A stretch of DNA of 64,000 bases from Coprinellus micaceus (GCA_951394405.1 OX596335.1:496001-560000); one strand, 5' to 3'. Shown: positions 1 to 12,100, counted from the first letter of the stretch. Notes: generated by a model not told the origin, from the sequence alone. Program-made: numbers and translations.

Positions 1-697
1 TGAAGCCTCCCCTTTCATTCCGCCATTCCTCCGGCCCTCGATGACACAGGACTGCTTCACACCTTTCATTAAAAACCCGCACTGGCTCCGCTTTATCATA
101 TCGTGCCCCTTTGTGCCTGGACCTCCGTAAGCTTTCGTAATTCGAACATGCTTCTCTCCTGTGTTCCCGGAACAGCTGCGCGATCATGCGGGAAGTGTTC
201 CATGAGGACCGGTAGCCTATGTGGAGGTAAATCCAAGTAAATAAGCGCCCAAAATGGTCACTTGGGTTGGGCATGCGGTGGAGTTATGCGGCCGGCAAGG
301 CATCTTGGGTCTAGAGTCTGGAAGGGCCAAGAATAGCCAAGGAGGTGGCTACATTCAAGTTCTAGTGGGGAAGGTCGAAGGGGAAGTCGAAGGTTGGGTC
401 ACCAGGCACTTAGTTGGACCCAGAAGGCGCCGCTGTCTGCCGCTGTGTGTGTCAGTCGTGAGACGGGATACCCAGTTGAATAAGATAACATATTCCGAAG
501 GTTCAATCTGTTACAGAAATCCAGGATAGGTATGTACTTATAATAACGATATCAATACATACAATAGGGTAAGGATCGTGCAGTGTATTCGTCCAAGGAT
601 CGTAGGGCTCGACGCCATGTAGTCATAAATAAGTTAGGAGAATAGAGTCATTCGCATCTGCGAATTGAACTGGGCTTGGTGGTACAATTGGTGGTGA
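1..697. other. intergenic, no gene seen
   Basis: No convincing coding region. A 91-codon plus-strand ORF at 254-529 has no recognisable domain and is probably chance. The stretch lies beyond the stop codon of the minus-strand membrane-protein gene, so its right part may hold that gene's 3' UTR and terminator. Confidence 0.5.
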
Positions 698-2438
698 TTA
701 CCCAATGTTAATGCTATCGTCCGTAGGACGGCGCTTCACGTCCCTTGGGTAGGATGATGGTGAAGTGTACGAGGTTTGCGCTGCTCCCGATCCTGCCCTC
801 GTTAGAGTCGTTCCCGCCGCTACAGATCCACCTTCATTGGGTACAGTGGTGAAGACATCCGAGTTGTCCTCCGGATTGCTGTTGCCACTCCGGTATGGAG
901 TGCTGGTATCCTGGTTGAACGATGCATACGAGAGGTCAGCGTCAGAGCTGTTATGAGCGTGGCCCTGCCTCCTTCGCGCTTGCGCCAGTGCCAGTGCCTG
1001 GCTAGAAGATGAGGGTGTCGCGTTGTCCTGGGCAGAGTATGCTGGAGGGTTGACGCGAGGTCGGGCTGGGATATCGAAGAGAGCGTCGTTGCCCATAGCA
1101 GGAGGTGCATTGGGACTGTCGTATCTTGCCACAGGGCCGTTCGGCGACTTTCTATCCAAAGACGATGGCGATGCAGCAGTTCCTGCGCGCTGCAGCGTGA
1201 AAGGATCGACCCTATCCTCCGGATTGGGGGGAGTGGCACGATTGGCGGCTGGTGGGGGAGAGGGAGCGGTGGTATAGATCGTGTTACCGTTCTGTTGCGC
1301 CCCCAAGACCGAGAAGTTGTTGAGGCTGGTGACGTGCGTCCGGATGGTCGGGGCGCCGTTTGAGTAGCCAGGGCCAGGGCTGCTTGATGTGACGCTGGTG
1401 TAGCCTAGGGAAGTCATGGTCGTGTCTGACGGGCCACGGTTATGACCTTTCTCTGAGGGATCGAAAGACGCCTTTTGGGTTTGCTGACGGTGCTTTCGAA
1501 GGAGGTAGTAGGCAATTCCGGCGGCGAGTCCCACCGCAACGAGCCCTCCAATTACACCACCGACGATGGGGCCGACCGAGGACTTTTTGATTGCCACTGG
1601 GGGGTTTCCGACATCGGGATTCCCTGGGATAGATATGGGTTAGTTGTCTCGGTTTCGAAGATGGGTATGAAGTGGACGGAACGCACCTTGCTGCGCGGTA
1701 GCCTTGGCCTGCACAGTGTTGTATTGACTGGCTTCCCATTGGGTTGCTTCATACCAAGTCAGCTAGGTGGAACTCGTCCGATGAAGTGTTTTCTAAGACC
1801 ACTCACGATTGGTAGTCGCCCATGCAGGGATCTGAACATCGTCAGGCAGGAGAGAAGGGGGGTAATACCTGCTCATAAAAATTAGGGCTCGTAATACGAA
1901 GAACTATGTACCGAAACTCACGTCGTATTCCCTAGGAACTGTCCCGGACATTGGTTACTATAAAATGGCCATCCCTTTATTGCTTGAGGTAACCCTTGGC
2001 AGTCCGAGCATGCCATGAGGAGGTTGTATACTGTCCAGGAACTTCGGGAAGATTCAGCTGTGTGTAGTAGACGAAGGACAAAGCAAGGGCGTACCAGCTG
2101 CAAATGTTGGCAGTTGTTGAGTTCGGGGGATCGTAGTTCTGAGTCGGCTGCAGAGAGGGGACAATCCAATCTGTAATCGCGTGTGGTCAAAGAAGGTGCC
2201 TTTGCACGAGCGCTACAGGACACTCACTCCCTCCATTACAAGGCGCCATCGTCTGAGCCGCAACCTGGCATGGCGACGTTTTCTTCGACGTAGTATCTGC
2301 CCAAGCAAAGTCCGTACTGCAAATTGCGTTCGTTTGGGCCGCCCGGCGCCCCAACGATTCCAAGTGCATAGCGTTCACGTTTGCTGATAGCGAAGCGATA
2401 ATCTGAAGGGCTATAATCACGCTCGATGCCTTCTTCAT
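698..2438 (-). CDS. secreted, single-pass membrane protein with Cys-rich N-terminal domain
   Basis: About six exons. The first starts at 2438 with a signal peptide (MKKASSVIIALQIIASLSA). The lumenal part has the spaced Cys/Trp pattern seen in many agaricomycete proteins: APCNGG, NYDPPN..ANICSCSW, ACSDCQG, then YYPP..IPAWA. The short exon ending about 1690 carries TWYEATQWEA. The last exon (698-1597 region) has a Gly/Val/Ala-rich membrane segment (GPIVGGVIGGLVAVGLAAG), then a basic LRKHRQQ stop-transfer and about 250 Ser/Pro/Thr-rich cytoplasmic residues. Introns have GT..AG ends, for example GTGCGT..CCCAG before GNPDVGNP. The layout resembles a cell-surface sensor or adhesion protein (short ectodomain, one membrane pass, disordered tail), but no function is established. 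Exon boundaries near 2050-2230 are the least certain. Confidence 0.75.
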
Positions 2439-3913
2439 GCTGTCCTAGACGCGAATGGTGGCTTGTGAGGGAGAAGGCGATGGAGGGAGGAGAGGAGGGT
2501 GTGTGGGGTGGCGGTTGGTGAGCGAAAAGCAAAAGGTCCCCAATCCACTCAACCAAGCCCTTAAAGGGGCGCCGTAAGCCGTTGTGTATGTCGGAAGTAT
2601 TTCGTCCTGAGATCTTTCGCTGCCGATACGCGCTGGAATGGCCCAAAGGAGTTGACTCGGATCCGCCGGGTCCGGGGCTGTACAGTGGTGAGCCCTTTCT
2701 CTGGGCTGTCTTGAAGCTTTCTTGACTGAACGTTCGACGTGTCCGGGGCTGGCGAAGGCTTCCTATCGCTCCTGGGCGCCTGTTCCAACTCCCCCTGCTG
2801 ACCGATTATGAAAGAGATATTGGATCGCGTTCATCCGGGAATCATCCTAGTCCGAACACCCTCCCCATGACGCATGCGGTGCGCCCTGAAACACAGGGTT
2901 TAAAGAGGGATGTGTCGGGGGTAAGCCCATAAAGCAGGACGTGTAGAGGTACCTATCACCATGAGGTACGCTCGGGCGAGAAAACCTCGCCGGCATGGGC
3001 GCTCTGCCTCGCTCTGCACCATAATCTGGAATACAGCAGTCACCTACTACGCGAGCTTGATCCGGGAATGCGATAACAAAGGTACTTGGAGGCGCTTGGT
3101 GGGAGTTGGTGTACCCACTCACAACAGTTACAAGCGATCCCAAAGTGGCCCACCAAAGATGACAGTGACAGACACGGAGAATGATCTCCGTTGCGCAATT
3201 CAGTGCTCGTACTTGTCACACATAGTCGATTGGCCTCCGCGGGCTTGCCTGAACCAGTATAAACCTATCCAAGGCAAGGAAATGTAGAAGGCTGTGCGGA
3301 GGGTCCGGAGGAGGGCGCTAGAAGATGGAAGTGGCCGGGTTCGAGGAGGAATGATGATAAGATTCTGTCCACCAAATCGCGTGATTATGTCTTCTCGCAG
3401 AGGCGCCTGTCTTCGTTCCACAGAAAAGTCCACGATCTGTCAAAGCGTCTCCCTTGTGGACGGTGCGAAGCAGACACCGAGTGATTCGAATTGGGTTCGG
3501 AGCCCTTCCTGATTTCCCAGACACGTTACGAAGGGACAGGATGACCTGGAATGGGGGATCTGCAGGGGGTACGGAGGATGAGTAACGAGAGGGATTCGGC
3601 CTCACTTCGGCAAGCCAGAAGAGGAGTGAGTTGAGCATGCGGATATGTTGGATGTGGTTGATGAGAAACGCACTCATCTTATGAGGGCCATAAGAAAGTC
3701 TCCGTTAATCCGCTACAAATCCCTTGGTTTGCGATAGGAATGATTCAGCACACGGAAGGGACAGTCCCCGAAGCCCGTCCTTGCGGCCTCAACTCCAAGA
3801 GTTTGCTTCGATATGATACAGCAAAGAGAACGTCTTGAGACCGAAGGACCAAATAGATTATCAAAAATAACATACATCGTGAACCCCAAACTGCTCTCCA
3901 CACCTTCTCCCTT
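2439..3913. other. intergenic, no gene recognised
   Basis: Short ORFs occur on both strands (for example 2961-3287 plus and 3318-3677 minus) but show no domain, no exon-like continuation and biased composition. The first few hundred bases probably hold the promoter and 5' UTR of the membrane-protein gene. The last part lies beyond the stop codon of the bromodomain gene. Confidence 0.4.
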
Positions 3914-6728
3914 CTACGAACCACTCAACAACCCGTCCATCGGGATCGATTTCATCAACTCCGACAGAGGCGGTGGGTACGCTGGAGTGCGTTTCGCAGC
4001 GGGCGCATCACCATCGATATCCATACCATTTCCACCACCACTCTGGGTCCCAGCCCCAGACGCAGGCTCCACCTCCGCCGAATCCGTCTCGCGCTTCCGC
4101 TTGAGAGCGACAAAAGTGAGGTACTCGAGGGAGTGCCGTGGGGGTCTTGGGCGGGCGACGTCCACTGGAGCAGCTGGGAACCAGAGGACTTGGTTCGTTT
4201 CTGGATCACGGTCGAAGTGCTTCGCTGTACACACAACACACACAGAAGGAAGAAACTTCGTCAGTCCACCATCCCCCAATCGCTTCAGAAGGTCGAAGGT
4301 CGAGAAAACAAGGGAACTTTACACATCAAGGAGGAAAGAACGGACGAAAGAAAAAAAGAAATGATGATGAATGACGCTGGATGGAGGGATCCAAGCAAAC
4401 CCCCGCCCAGACGGGTTTAGGGTGAATGAGAACTCAAGAAGCGACCGAAAACCCACTATGTGGGGCCCAAGGTGTGAAAGAAGGTCTGCTCACCTGTTTC
4501 TGGAGGTAGGTTCTGCACCTGCGCCGGGCCGCCAATCGCATGCAGCCCTCCAGCAGCATTAACCACCGACCGATCCGGACCCTGTGGTTTCGCTGGAGGG
4601 AGATACTGAGGGAGATACTGCTGTGGCTGGTAGTACACTGGCCGGGAGGACGCCACCTGCCCTGGAGCACCTCTCGTACCTCCCTCTCCTGCCCTCTTAC
4701 TCTTCCTCCCAGCCCCATCTCCCCCATCCGTATTCCCATCCGTCCTCGGGAGCAGGCCTCCAGGGAACTTCGCCCCTGCCTGCCCCGGCACCCTCGTCAA
4801 GAACGGGCTGGTCAGCCTTGCAGGGTACACCATCCTCTCGAACGGGTATATCGGCATGAACTCGACGCTCTTGCGCACCTCTTCGGGAACGCACGAGTTC
4901 CAGTTCTTGATCTTGACGAAGATGCGCTCGCGGTCGTTGTACCGCGAGTCGCAAACGTAGAGCGGCCAGCCGACGTACCAGAACGGGGGGCGGGGGCGCC
5001 CGCGGACGTGCCGAGCGGTGAATTGGCAGGCTATCTTCTCAATGAGGTCTTCGATGGGATGGTCGGCGAAATGACCTAGGTAAAAAATACAGCCTTAATA
5101 AAAGACTGGCGAGGAGGAGACGTTACTACGCACTGGTCTTGAAAACTTCGCCTTCCCAGAACGCACGGTTCGCAGGGTGGTAAGTCTGTTCGGGGCGATA
5201 GTACCATGACACTGTCACGCCTTCCTGACCCTTCTTCGACGGCTCATCCGAGACCCAACACCTGAACACTTGACCAATGATAGGCCTACTTGGATCGTCA
5301 GGGTTGGCGAGGTGAAGCCAATCAGCGAGCTTGACCGTCCAGCCCTTATAATTCAACTCGTCCACGAATTGCCTGTCCCTGCTCGATACGCGGTGCGTTG
5401 TCACGTTGGGTATGCCCTCACTGTCAGCCCCGTGAACGGGCTTGACGTTGCCCGGGCCTGTGATGAGACCGGCGAAATGTGTTCCTGAGACGTGTGGCGG
5501 GCCGACGGGTGGGTTGGGGGAGGTGAGGGCTTGGTATAAGCGCTGGAGAAGCAAGACGCGTCCATAGGGTTCGGTACACGGTTCATGCCATCGTCTACCT
5601 TTTTCAAATAGTCGCGCCATGTCCAGGTCGAAGTCTTTGGTAGACGCGTATTCGTTCGCCCGAAGTTTAGACTGGTTTGATGAGAAGAGTGCAGGAGCAT
5701 GGAGGACAAACAAAACATACCTCAATGAGGTGGAAAGATACAGGCGCAGTTGAAGAGAGATTGGGGATCGTCGGTTCCTCGGGAACGTTGTCGAACACCG
5801 AAGCGATGCGGTTTCCACTGGCCCCAATGTCAGATTTGCACCCAACACAGAATGATTTGGACGCACATGATATCCTTATGGCCCTTTACGGTGTGCAATA
5901 TCTCCAACATCCTCTCCACCGTCGCATACTCCATCCACCCCTTCTCCCCAAACCCAGCCCACCTGGGCAGCCCGCGTTCCAATTGGGTCGCAATTTCCCC
6001 GCTAAGCGGGTCGCGCTCCATCGTCGGTCCGTCGTCCATCGCCAGTCCCTCCGAGTCGGGTGACTCGACGTCGATCTCCGGCGACAACTGGCGAAGATTG
6101 CTGCTACTCGCTACTGGGGCAGGCGTTGGGGTGGGTTTGGCAGTGGTGGAAATGGGCGGTGGTGCGGCGGGTGTTACAGTAGGTGTAGGTTTCACTTCTG
6201 CTTTAGGCGTAGGCTTGGGGGCTTCGTCCACGACTCCATGGACCTTTTGTGGCGACGCTCCTGGCGGTTCTATTCGAGGAGCTCCTAGGAATGGCCGTTT
6301 CTTCCACTCGGTTTCTAGCAGGCTCTGAGTATGTCGTTAAAGAATGCCGCATGTAGACTATGATTGAGATCACCTTGAGCGTCGTCGCATCGTTGGAAAT
6401 CTGGCTTCCAGGTTCGTTGTAATAGATCGCGTTCCAGAACACGAGAGCTAGGTCGGTATACACGTCCATTACGTCTTTGTACCTCCCTTTCTCAACACTA
6501 GCCTGGATGTTGTTCAAACACCGAGGCTCTGGGATAACCTGCTACATTATAGAAACTAATTTCAGCACATAATATCAGACTCACCTCGTAGTAATGCGGC
6601 CAGTCTATCCTATCCACCAGCGTCAAGAACATCTCTGCAAGTTGACGCTTTTTCTTCGACGGTGTCGCGGTCAATATGGCCCGTAATATCTCCTCTATGG
6701 CAGCCTTCTGCTGCGCTGAGATGGGCAT
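3914..6728 (-). CDS. RSC1/RSC2-like subunit: two bromodomains plus BAH domain
   Basis: A predicted subunit of the RSC/SWI-SNF class chromatin remodeller, acting in the nucleus as an acetyl-lysine and nucleosome reader. The start at 6728 (MPISAQQKAAIEEILRAI) leads into bromodomain 1, with IDWPHYYEV, then IPEPRC..NNIQ and VFWNAIYYNEPGS in the next exon. A Pro/Thr-rich linker follows (about 6020-6230). Bromodomain 2 is split over introns: WMEYATVERMLEILHTVKG, then RIASVFDNVPEE, then NQSKLRANEYASTKDFDLD. The BAH domain (about 5140-5400) has ADWLHLANPDDPSRPIIGQV. The C-terminal exons carry NWNSCVPEEVRKSVEFMPI and HFDRDPETNQVLWFPAAPV..HSLEYLTF, a tail I associate with fungal Rsc1/2 proteins. About eight exons; the stop is at 3914-3916. 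A polybromo/BAF180-like name is possible, but two bromodomains plus one BAH fits RSC1/2 better. Confidence 0.85.
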
Positions 6729-7170
6729 GGCTTCCCTTTTTCGCTTCTACGCGATGCGAGAGGTCTAAGTAGGATGAATGTGGTTGAATCTCAAGATGAG
6801 GAACTTGGGCAGGCGACTGCGAGTGAATGCTGCCGACGGGGCCAATAGTGAACAGGCGTGATCTTCACGTGATGCTGCGCCACGTGCGTCAATGTTTGGA
6901 CTCATGGGTGCTGCCAAACAATTGTACGGACTCTCCGTCACGGTGAACCCTCCCTTCAAGTTGAACTGTTACTTCATCTGCCAATGAATGGATGATTTAT
7001 GTCCAGTATTCTTCGAAACCGGAAGGACATAGAGGTCGGCCCCGGATGACAATGCCCAACCAAAACTCGCGGCAATTGCAACACAAAAGATTCGACAAAC
7101 CCCCTGGATCCTAGTCGTGAATGGCATGAAACTTCGTCAATCGTGTGGTATGGTACAAGAATGGGTGATA
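6729..7170. other. intergenic, probable promoter of bromodomain gene
   Basis: Lies upstream of the minus-strand RSC1/2-like gene and ends at the left copy of the 30-bp inverted repeat. No coding region is seen. The first 200-300 bases probably hold that gene's promoter and 5' UTR. Confidence 0.4.
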
Positions 7171-7200
7171 TACTGTTGCCGGTCAGGTAACGGGACACTC
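7171..7200 (+). repeat. left copy of 30-bp terminal-type inverted repeat
   Basis: Thirty bases beginning TACTGTTGCCGGTCAGGTAA and ending CGGGACACTC. The exact reverse complement occurs at 38971-39000. The outermost TA on both sides would suit the TA target-site duplication of pogo/Tc1-like transposons, leaving a 28-bp inverted repeat. Its inner 12 bases (GGTAACGGGACA, 7186-7197) recur directly at 7374-7385, and a one-mismatch relative lies inside the right copy at 38957-38967. Subterminal repeats of this kind often act as transposase binding sites. Confidence 0.75.
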
Positions 7201-7373
7201 TAGCTGTTTTTGCTGTCCCTTGAGCGCAAATGCAGGCGTACTGGGTCAAAAGAGGGTTCAATTTGTGTATTCAAACATTCTGCACATTATACCGTGGCCT
7301 CTGGATAATAGAAGTAGAATTGCATGCTCAGCGAATATTTTTCGTGGCCCGGGGTCAGATCCGCCCAAATCAT

Positions 7374-7385
7374 GGTAACGGGACA
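7374..7385 (+). repeat. subterminal direct repeat GGTAACGGGACA
   Basis: A second copy of the 12-base core of the inverted repeat at 7186-7197, about 190 bases further in. Related cores lie at the right end of the block (CAGGTAACG at 37685-37693 and its reverse complement around 37727). A role as a transposase binding site is inferred. Confidence 0.5.
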
Positions 7386-7999
7386 GGCGCGGCCAAACAT
7401 GAGTAAACAAACGCTCGTTCTCTCGAGACGACGTTTATACCGTCACCCCAACTTCATCTCTATCCCAAACCCCAGACAAGATGCAAGAACCTACTGGAAG
7501 AATAGCTACACGTAATGTAAGAATCATTTGGACTCAAAACACGCTACTAAATTCCTTGAATATGGCGAGATCGACGGATAATGAACATATCAGCATCGTC
7601 CCGATCGCCTTTGTCGACGTTGGCCGATCGAGTAATAGGACGGGGCTTAGGAGGGCGTGTGACGGTCACTGGGACATGTGGGGACCTTATACGAGCTGCA
7701 GAGCTGACGGTTGGGGTGTAGAGACGCGAGCGCGCTGGTGTGCTAGGCTCAGGGGCTGCAGGTACGACATTATCTTCTTCAGCTTCAGTAGCTTCCTCTC
7801 CCTTTGGTGACTGGCGCTTCTTTGCTGGGGCTGTCGGTTTCTTTCCCCCAGTAGCCTTCTGCTTACGCTTTTTCTCCTCCTCCTTCTCCCTCTTCTTCCG
7901 TTCAGCCTCCTCCTTCCTCACTCGTGCTTTCTCCTCCTGATCCCTCTTCCGCTGTGCCGCCTTCTCTATTTTCTCTGCCTCTTTTTGGGCATCCTTCTC

Positions 8000-8105
8000 T
8001 CTTTTCTCTTCTTCCTTCCGTTCCCTCTCTACTTGCTTTTCTTCTTCCTTCCGTTCCCTTTCTACTCGCTTATCCTCTTCCTTCCGTTCCCTTTCTACTC
8101 GCTTC
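8000..8105 (-). repeat. 33-bp tandem repeat coding for an ER/K helix
   Basis: The plus-strand motif CTTCCTTCCGTTCCCT recurs at 8011, 8044 and 8077, an exact period of 33 bases. It codes on the minus strand for 11-residue units of the form VERERKEEEKQ inside the transposase C-terminal part. The surrounding 100 or so residues alternate Glu/Arg/Lys, the composition of a stable single alpha-helix. Confidence 0.85.
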
Positions 8106-8727
8106 TCGGCTTCCTTAGCCTCGGCCTCCACCTGACGGCATTCAGCCTCCACCCTCTTCTTTTGGGCCTTAAATTCCTCCGTGCCAAATACAGCGCGCAT
8201 TGCCCCTTTCCAATCCTCCATCGCCAAAGCCTCCATGCACTCCTCTGATGTCATATGGCGTGCGTATGAGGTTGTCTGCTTCTTCTTCTGCTTGCCCTGT
8301 TTATTGAAGAGCTGGTCTCTCAGAGTTCCGTTCTCGTTCTCCATCAGCTTCTTCAATGCATAATCGCGCTGCATCTGGTAGCAGCATCGGTCGATAATGT
8401 CTCGAAGGGCCCGGTTTTCCGCCAAGAGCTCCTCTTTCGAGTGTCTGGCCGAGAGCTGAGCTGGCATGCCAACGATTTGATAGAGTTGTCGAGCTGATAT
8501 TTTTGCAAAGGTTTCGTTGTCAGTGAGTGCAAGGTCGCCGAACGACCCCGATGCTGCGGTTGCAGTGGATAGTTGTGACACTGTGCTGGATGATGCCGAG
8601 GACAGCGTTGGAGCAGGAGCCGACGGAGCATCCAAGCTCGCGTTTGCTGGTGCTTCTGGGAGGTGTGGAACTGAGGTTGCTGGCGGGTGTTGGGCTTCGG
8701 GGATAGGTTCCAGGAGTGCTGGGAGCT

Positions 8728-8732
8728 GAACT
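8728..8732. repeat. target-site duplication GAACT, left copy
   Basis: The five bases GAACT lie immediately outside the left LTR and recur at 14941-14945 outside the right LTR. Five-base duplications are typical of Ty1/Copia integrases. A perfect pair shows a single integration with no later rearrangement. Confidence 0.95.
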
Positions 8733-9115
8733 TGTAGAACGATGCAAGTATGACCCACTGTAAGTGGGGAGAGTTCGATGTTAGATTGGAAGTAAGTAGG
8801 GTATACAAGATACGCACCTGTAAGTGGGGAGAGTTCGATGGGGACTCACCCACTTACAGTGTGGACTATATACTGTGGAGAACAATAGATAACCTATATG
8901 CGGAACAATAGGAAAGAACAATAGACGTTCCATAAGTAGAGAACAATAGCAGTGAATGGAGATAAGGTGGAGATAAGAGAACAATAAGTGCGAGTATAAT
9001 GGGAATAATACAAGGTGCTTGTTGTTCTCTGTAGAACAATAGAAGATAAGTAAAACGTTCGAAATAGAGGTATTCTTTGTAGAGATAGAGTTGACATGAG
9101 CATTGTCTTCCAACA
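8733..9115 (-). repeat. 3' LTR of Copia element (383 bp)
   Basis: Starts TGTAGAACGATGC and ends CTTCCAACA in plus orientation, so it has TG..CA ends. By eye it is identical along all 383 bases to the LTR at 14558-14940. It holds a 24-base repeated block (about 8757-8780 and 8817-8840), an inverted partner of that block (CCCACTTACAGTG, 8849-8861), and six copies of AACAAT between 8881 and 9040. Confidence 0.97.
8881..9040 (-). promoter_or_regulatory. cluster of six HMG-box-like sites (ATTGTTC) in the LTR
   Basis: AACAAT occurs on the plus strand at 8881, 8904, 8917, 8942, 8980 and 9035, nearly always preceded by G. In the element's sense direction these read ATTGTTC, and three extend to ATTGTTCTC, which matches the Rox1 HMG-box consensus YYYATTGTTCTC and contains the SOX core. 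The same six sites occur in the other LTR. This suggests control by a fungal HMG-box factor; binding is inferred. Confidence 0.5.
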
Positions 9116-9124
9116 CACCCCCTC
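9116..9124 (-). other. polypurine tract
   Basis: The minus strand reads GAGGGGGTG directly before the 3' LTR (TGTTGGAAG). Position and composition fit the plus-strand primer of LTR retrotransposons. Confidence 0.8.
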
Positions 9125-9142
9125 AATGTAATGTCTCTGTAT

Positions 9143-12100
9143 TTACTCGAGTCCAAGAGCAAGTCGATGACGTTCAACGGCAGGTTTGGGTAAAGGTTTA
9201 GTAAATATATCGGCGATCATATCGGTAGTAGATAAAAAGTGAACAGTAATGTCGCCTCGCTTGATAGCATCCCGAATCCAATGCATCTTTATATCGATGT
9301 GCTTCATTCGGCTATGGAGTTCTGGGTTCCGGAGAACCTTGAGTGCGGATTGGTTGTCGACCATGAGTGGTGAGGGAGTAGAGACGTCGTGACCAAGTTC
9401 CTTCAGGAGTGTGCGCATCCAGATGATGTCCCTTCCAGCGCTCGACGCGGAGACGTACTCTGCCTCTGTTGAGGAGTCTGCCACCGTCGATTGCTTCTTT
9501 GCCGACCAACTAACTGCTCCTGATCCCATTTTAATGACAAATCCAGATGTGGATCGTCGCGTGTCAAGGCACCCAGCATGATCTGCGTCGCTGTATGCTT
9601 GGAAGAGTTCCGAAGACATCTTGCTACCATTGTTACGATAGGTGAGTTTCAGATCTTTGGTTCCCTTGAGGTAACGGAATAGGTGCTTGACTGCTTTCCA
9701 ATGCATAGGTCCGGGGTTGGAGTTGTATTGGGCTAGTTTGGCAACAGCGTAGGCAATGTCAGGGCGTGTCGCAATCATAAGGTATATCAGGGCGCCGATG
9801 GCATTCATGTATGGGACGTTCTTCATCATCTCGTCGTCAGCCTTGTTTGGAATGTACTTGGTGAGAGTAGCACCGCTTCCTGGATCCATTGGAGTTCCTA
9901 CTGGGTAGCAGTCCTCCATCTTGAATCGCGCAAGCATGTCGAGGATGTATTGAGTCTGGGATAGGCACATGACTCGGTTCTCACGGTCGTAGTCAACCTT
10001 GATTCCAAGCAGGTACGAGGTGGGTCCGAGATCCTTGATTTTGAAGACCTTGGCAAGGGAGTCCTTGAGCCATTGGATCTTCTCCTGGCTTTTCGAGGTT
10101 ATGGTGATGTCGTCAACGAAGACTGGTACAACAATGCGGGTCCCATCCATCTCCCAGACATAGATAGCTGGGTCAGATTTTATTTGGGTGAATCCGATTG
10201 CTTCAAGCTCTGATGCTAGCTTTTGGTACCATAGTCGTCCGCTCTGTTTCAAGCCATATAAACCCTTCTTCAGCCGGCACACCCATCTCCGTCCCTTTGC
10301 GTCTGGATTCTTGATCTCAAACCCTGGCGCTTGCTCCATGTAGACTTCGTATTGCTCCTCGATTGTTCCGTTGAGGTAGGCATTGTCGACGTCAATGGTC
10401 TCGATGAAGTGTCCTTCCATGGCGGCTTGGGCGAAGATCGCGCGAATTGATGTGAGACGAGATGCAGGTGCCCATGTCTGATCGTAGTCTACTCCAGGCA
10501 TTTGGGAGTATCCCTTGGCGACAAGTCGAGCCTTGTAGCGGTCAATTGTGCCATCTGCCTTTCGTTTGATGAGGAAGACCCATCGTGATCCGACAACCTT
10601 TCGTCCCTCTGGTAGTTCGACTAGTTCCCAAGTGCCATTGGTGGTTAGAGCGTCAATCTCAACCTGTGCTGCGGTCTGCCAGTGTTCGCCATCTGGTCCT
10701 GCGAAGGCTTCCCAGTGTGTCCGAGGCGCATCTCCTGGACGGCGTGTAGCCGCTCCTAGTGCTTTATCCTGTGCCATGTAGAATGCCATTTCCATGCCTT
10801 GGTCAAGAGTCAGGGTCTCTTCCAGGGGGACGTGGTATAGACTGATGAGAGAATCAAGTATACTGGTGGCACGTAGTGCATCTTCCATGTCTACAGGTTC
10901 GTCGTCAAGGTCAAAGTCCTCAGCTGCAATGGGTTGTACAGGTTCATCGTCTTCATCGTCGTCTTCATCCTCATCCTCATCCTCTGTTTCGGGTAGCTGA
11001 TTGTTTCTCTGTGCACCCCCTCGATCTGCTACCTGTTCACCCCCTTCACGCCTGGCCACTGGAATTGTACCGCGTCTCCCTTTTCCACTCGCGAGTTGGT
11101 AGTCCTTGACGGTCGTTGCCGTTTTCCGTACGGGCCGGGAGCTTTGTGCTACTAGCGGTGGAGCTTTCGGAACTTTCGCCTTGCGAGGGATTGATTCGCG
11201 AGGGGGAGGGGGAGGTGGCCGGGTGCGTTTCTGGGCAGGTGCTGGAGGTGCAACCGGTGCTGGAGGAGGTAGTTCTGGGAACATGGGTCCATCCTCAGCT
11301 GGTGCAGGGAGCCCTGGGAACAAGGCAGGTATTGGTAGCAGCTGTTTCGTTGAGGGAGTAGATGAGGGATCCCGTTTCGTAGGAGTAGGTGGAATTGACG
11401 GATGGACAGACGGTTGCTGTGTGGCTGGCGTCTTAGGCTCAGTTTTAGGAGGTCGCTCGGGAGTCCGAGGTGCTGCTTGGTCTCCATCGTCATCATTGTC
11501 GCTCTCGTCTGATCCATCATCTGGATGGTCATGGGGAGGCGGTGGTGGCGCGATGGGAGCATGAGGTGGTGCAAGAGGTGGATTCTCCGGTTCGAGATCG
11601 GCGTCTGGCCAGATGTCCCTAATGCCTATAGGCGTGTATGCCTGTTCGTTCCCTACGGTCGAGAGACCAGGGAAGGTGCCTTCAGCGAAGATAACATCCC
11701 GGGATATGGTGATCTTCTTCGTTACTGGATTGTAGCATTTCCAGCCTTTGTAGCCTGGTTCAAAGCCGATAAAGACACAAGGCTCCGTGTGTGACTGGAG
11801 GTTCTTGCGGTCCTTGCGCGATACATGGACGTATACGCGGCAGCCAAATACTCGGTGCATGGACAGATCGGGCTTTGCTTTATGCCAGACTTCATAGGAG
11901 GTAGTATTCGATAATGTGGAGGATGGGGTCGCATTCAGGATGTCTGTGTAATAGAGTACAGCTGCACCCCAGAACATCATGGGAAGGCGTGCTTGGTTGA
12001 GCATGGCAATGACCCCTTCAGTTAGTGTGCGATTGAGTCGTTCGCTGACACCGTTCTGTTGAGGTGTGGCTTTAACTGTGTGTTGCCGTGCGATACCAAG

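Noticed and set aside
254..529. Plus-strand ORF of 91 codons
   Set aside because: No domain, and it stands in a region likely to be 3' UTR of the minus-strand gene.
8781..9116. Minus-strand ORF of 111 codons within the left LTR, repeated inside the ORF at 14606-15349
   Set aside because: It is only the LTR sequence read through; the composition is low complexity and it lies in regulatory DNA. The 14606-15349 frame is transposase up to the LTR and LTR thereafter.
11106..11564. Plus-strand Gly-rich ORF
   Set aside because: Antisense to the Pro-rich spacer of the Copia polyprotein.
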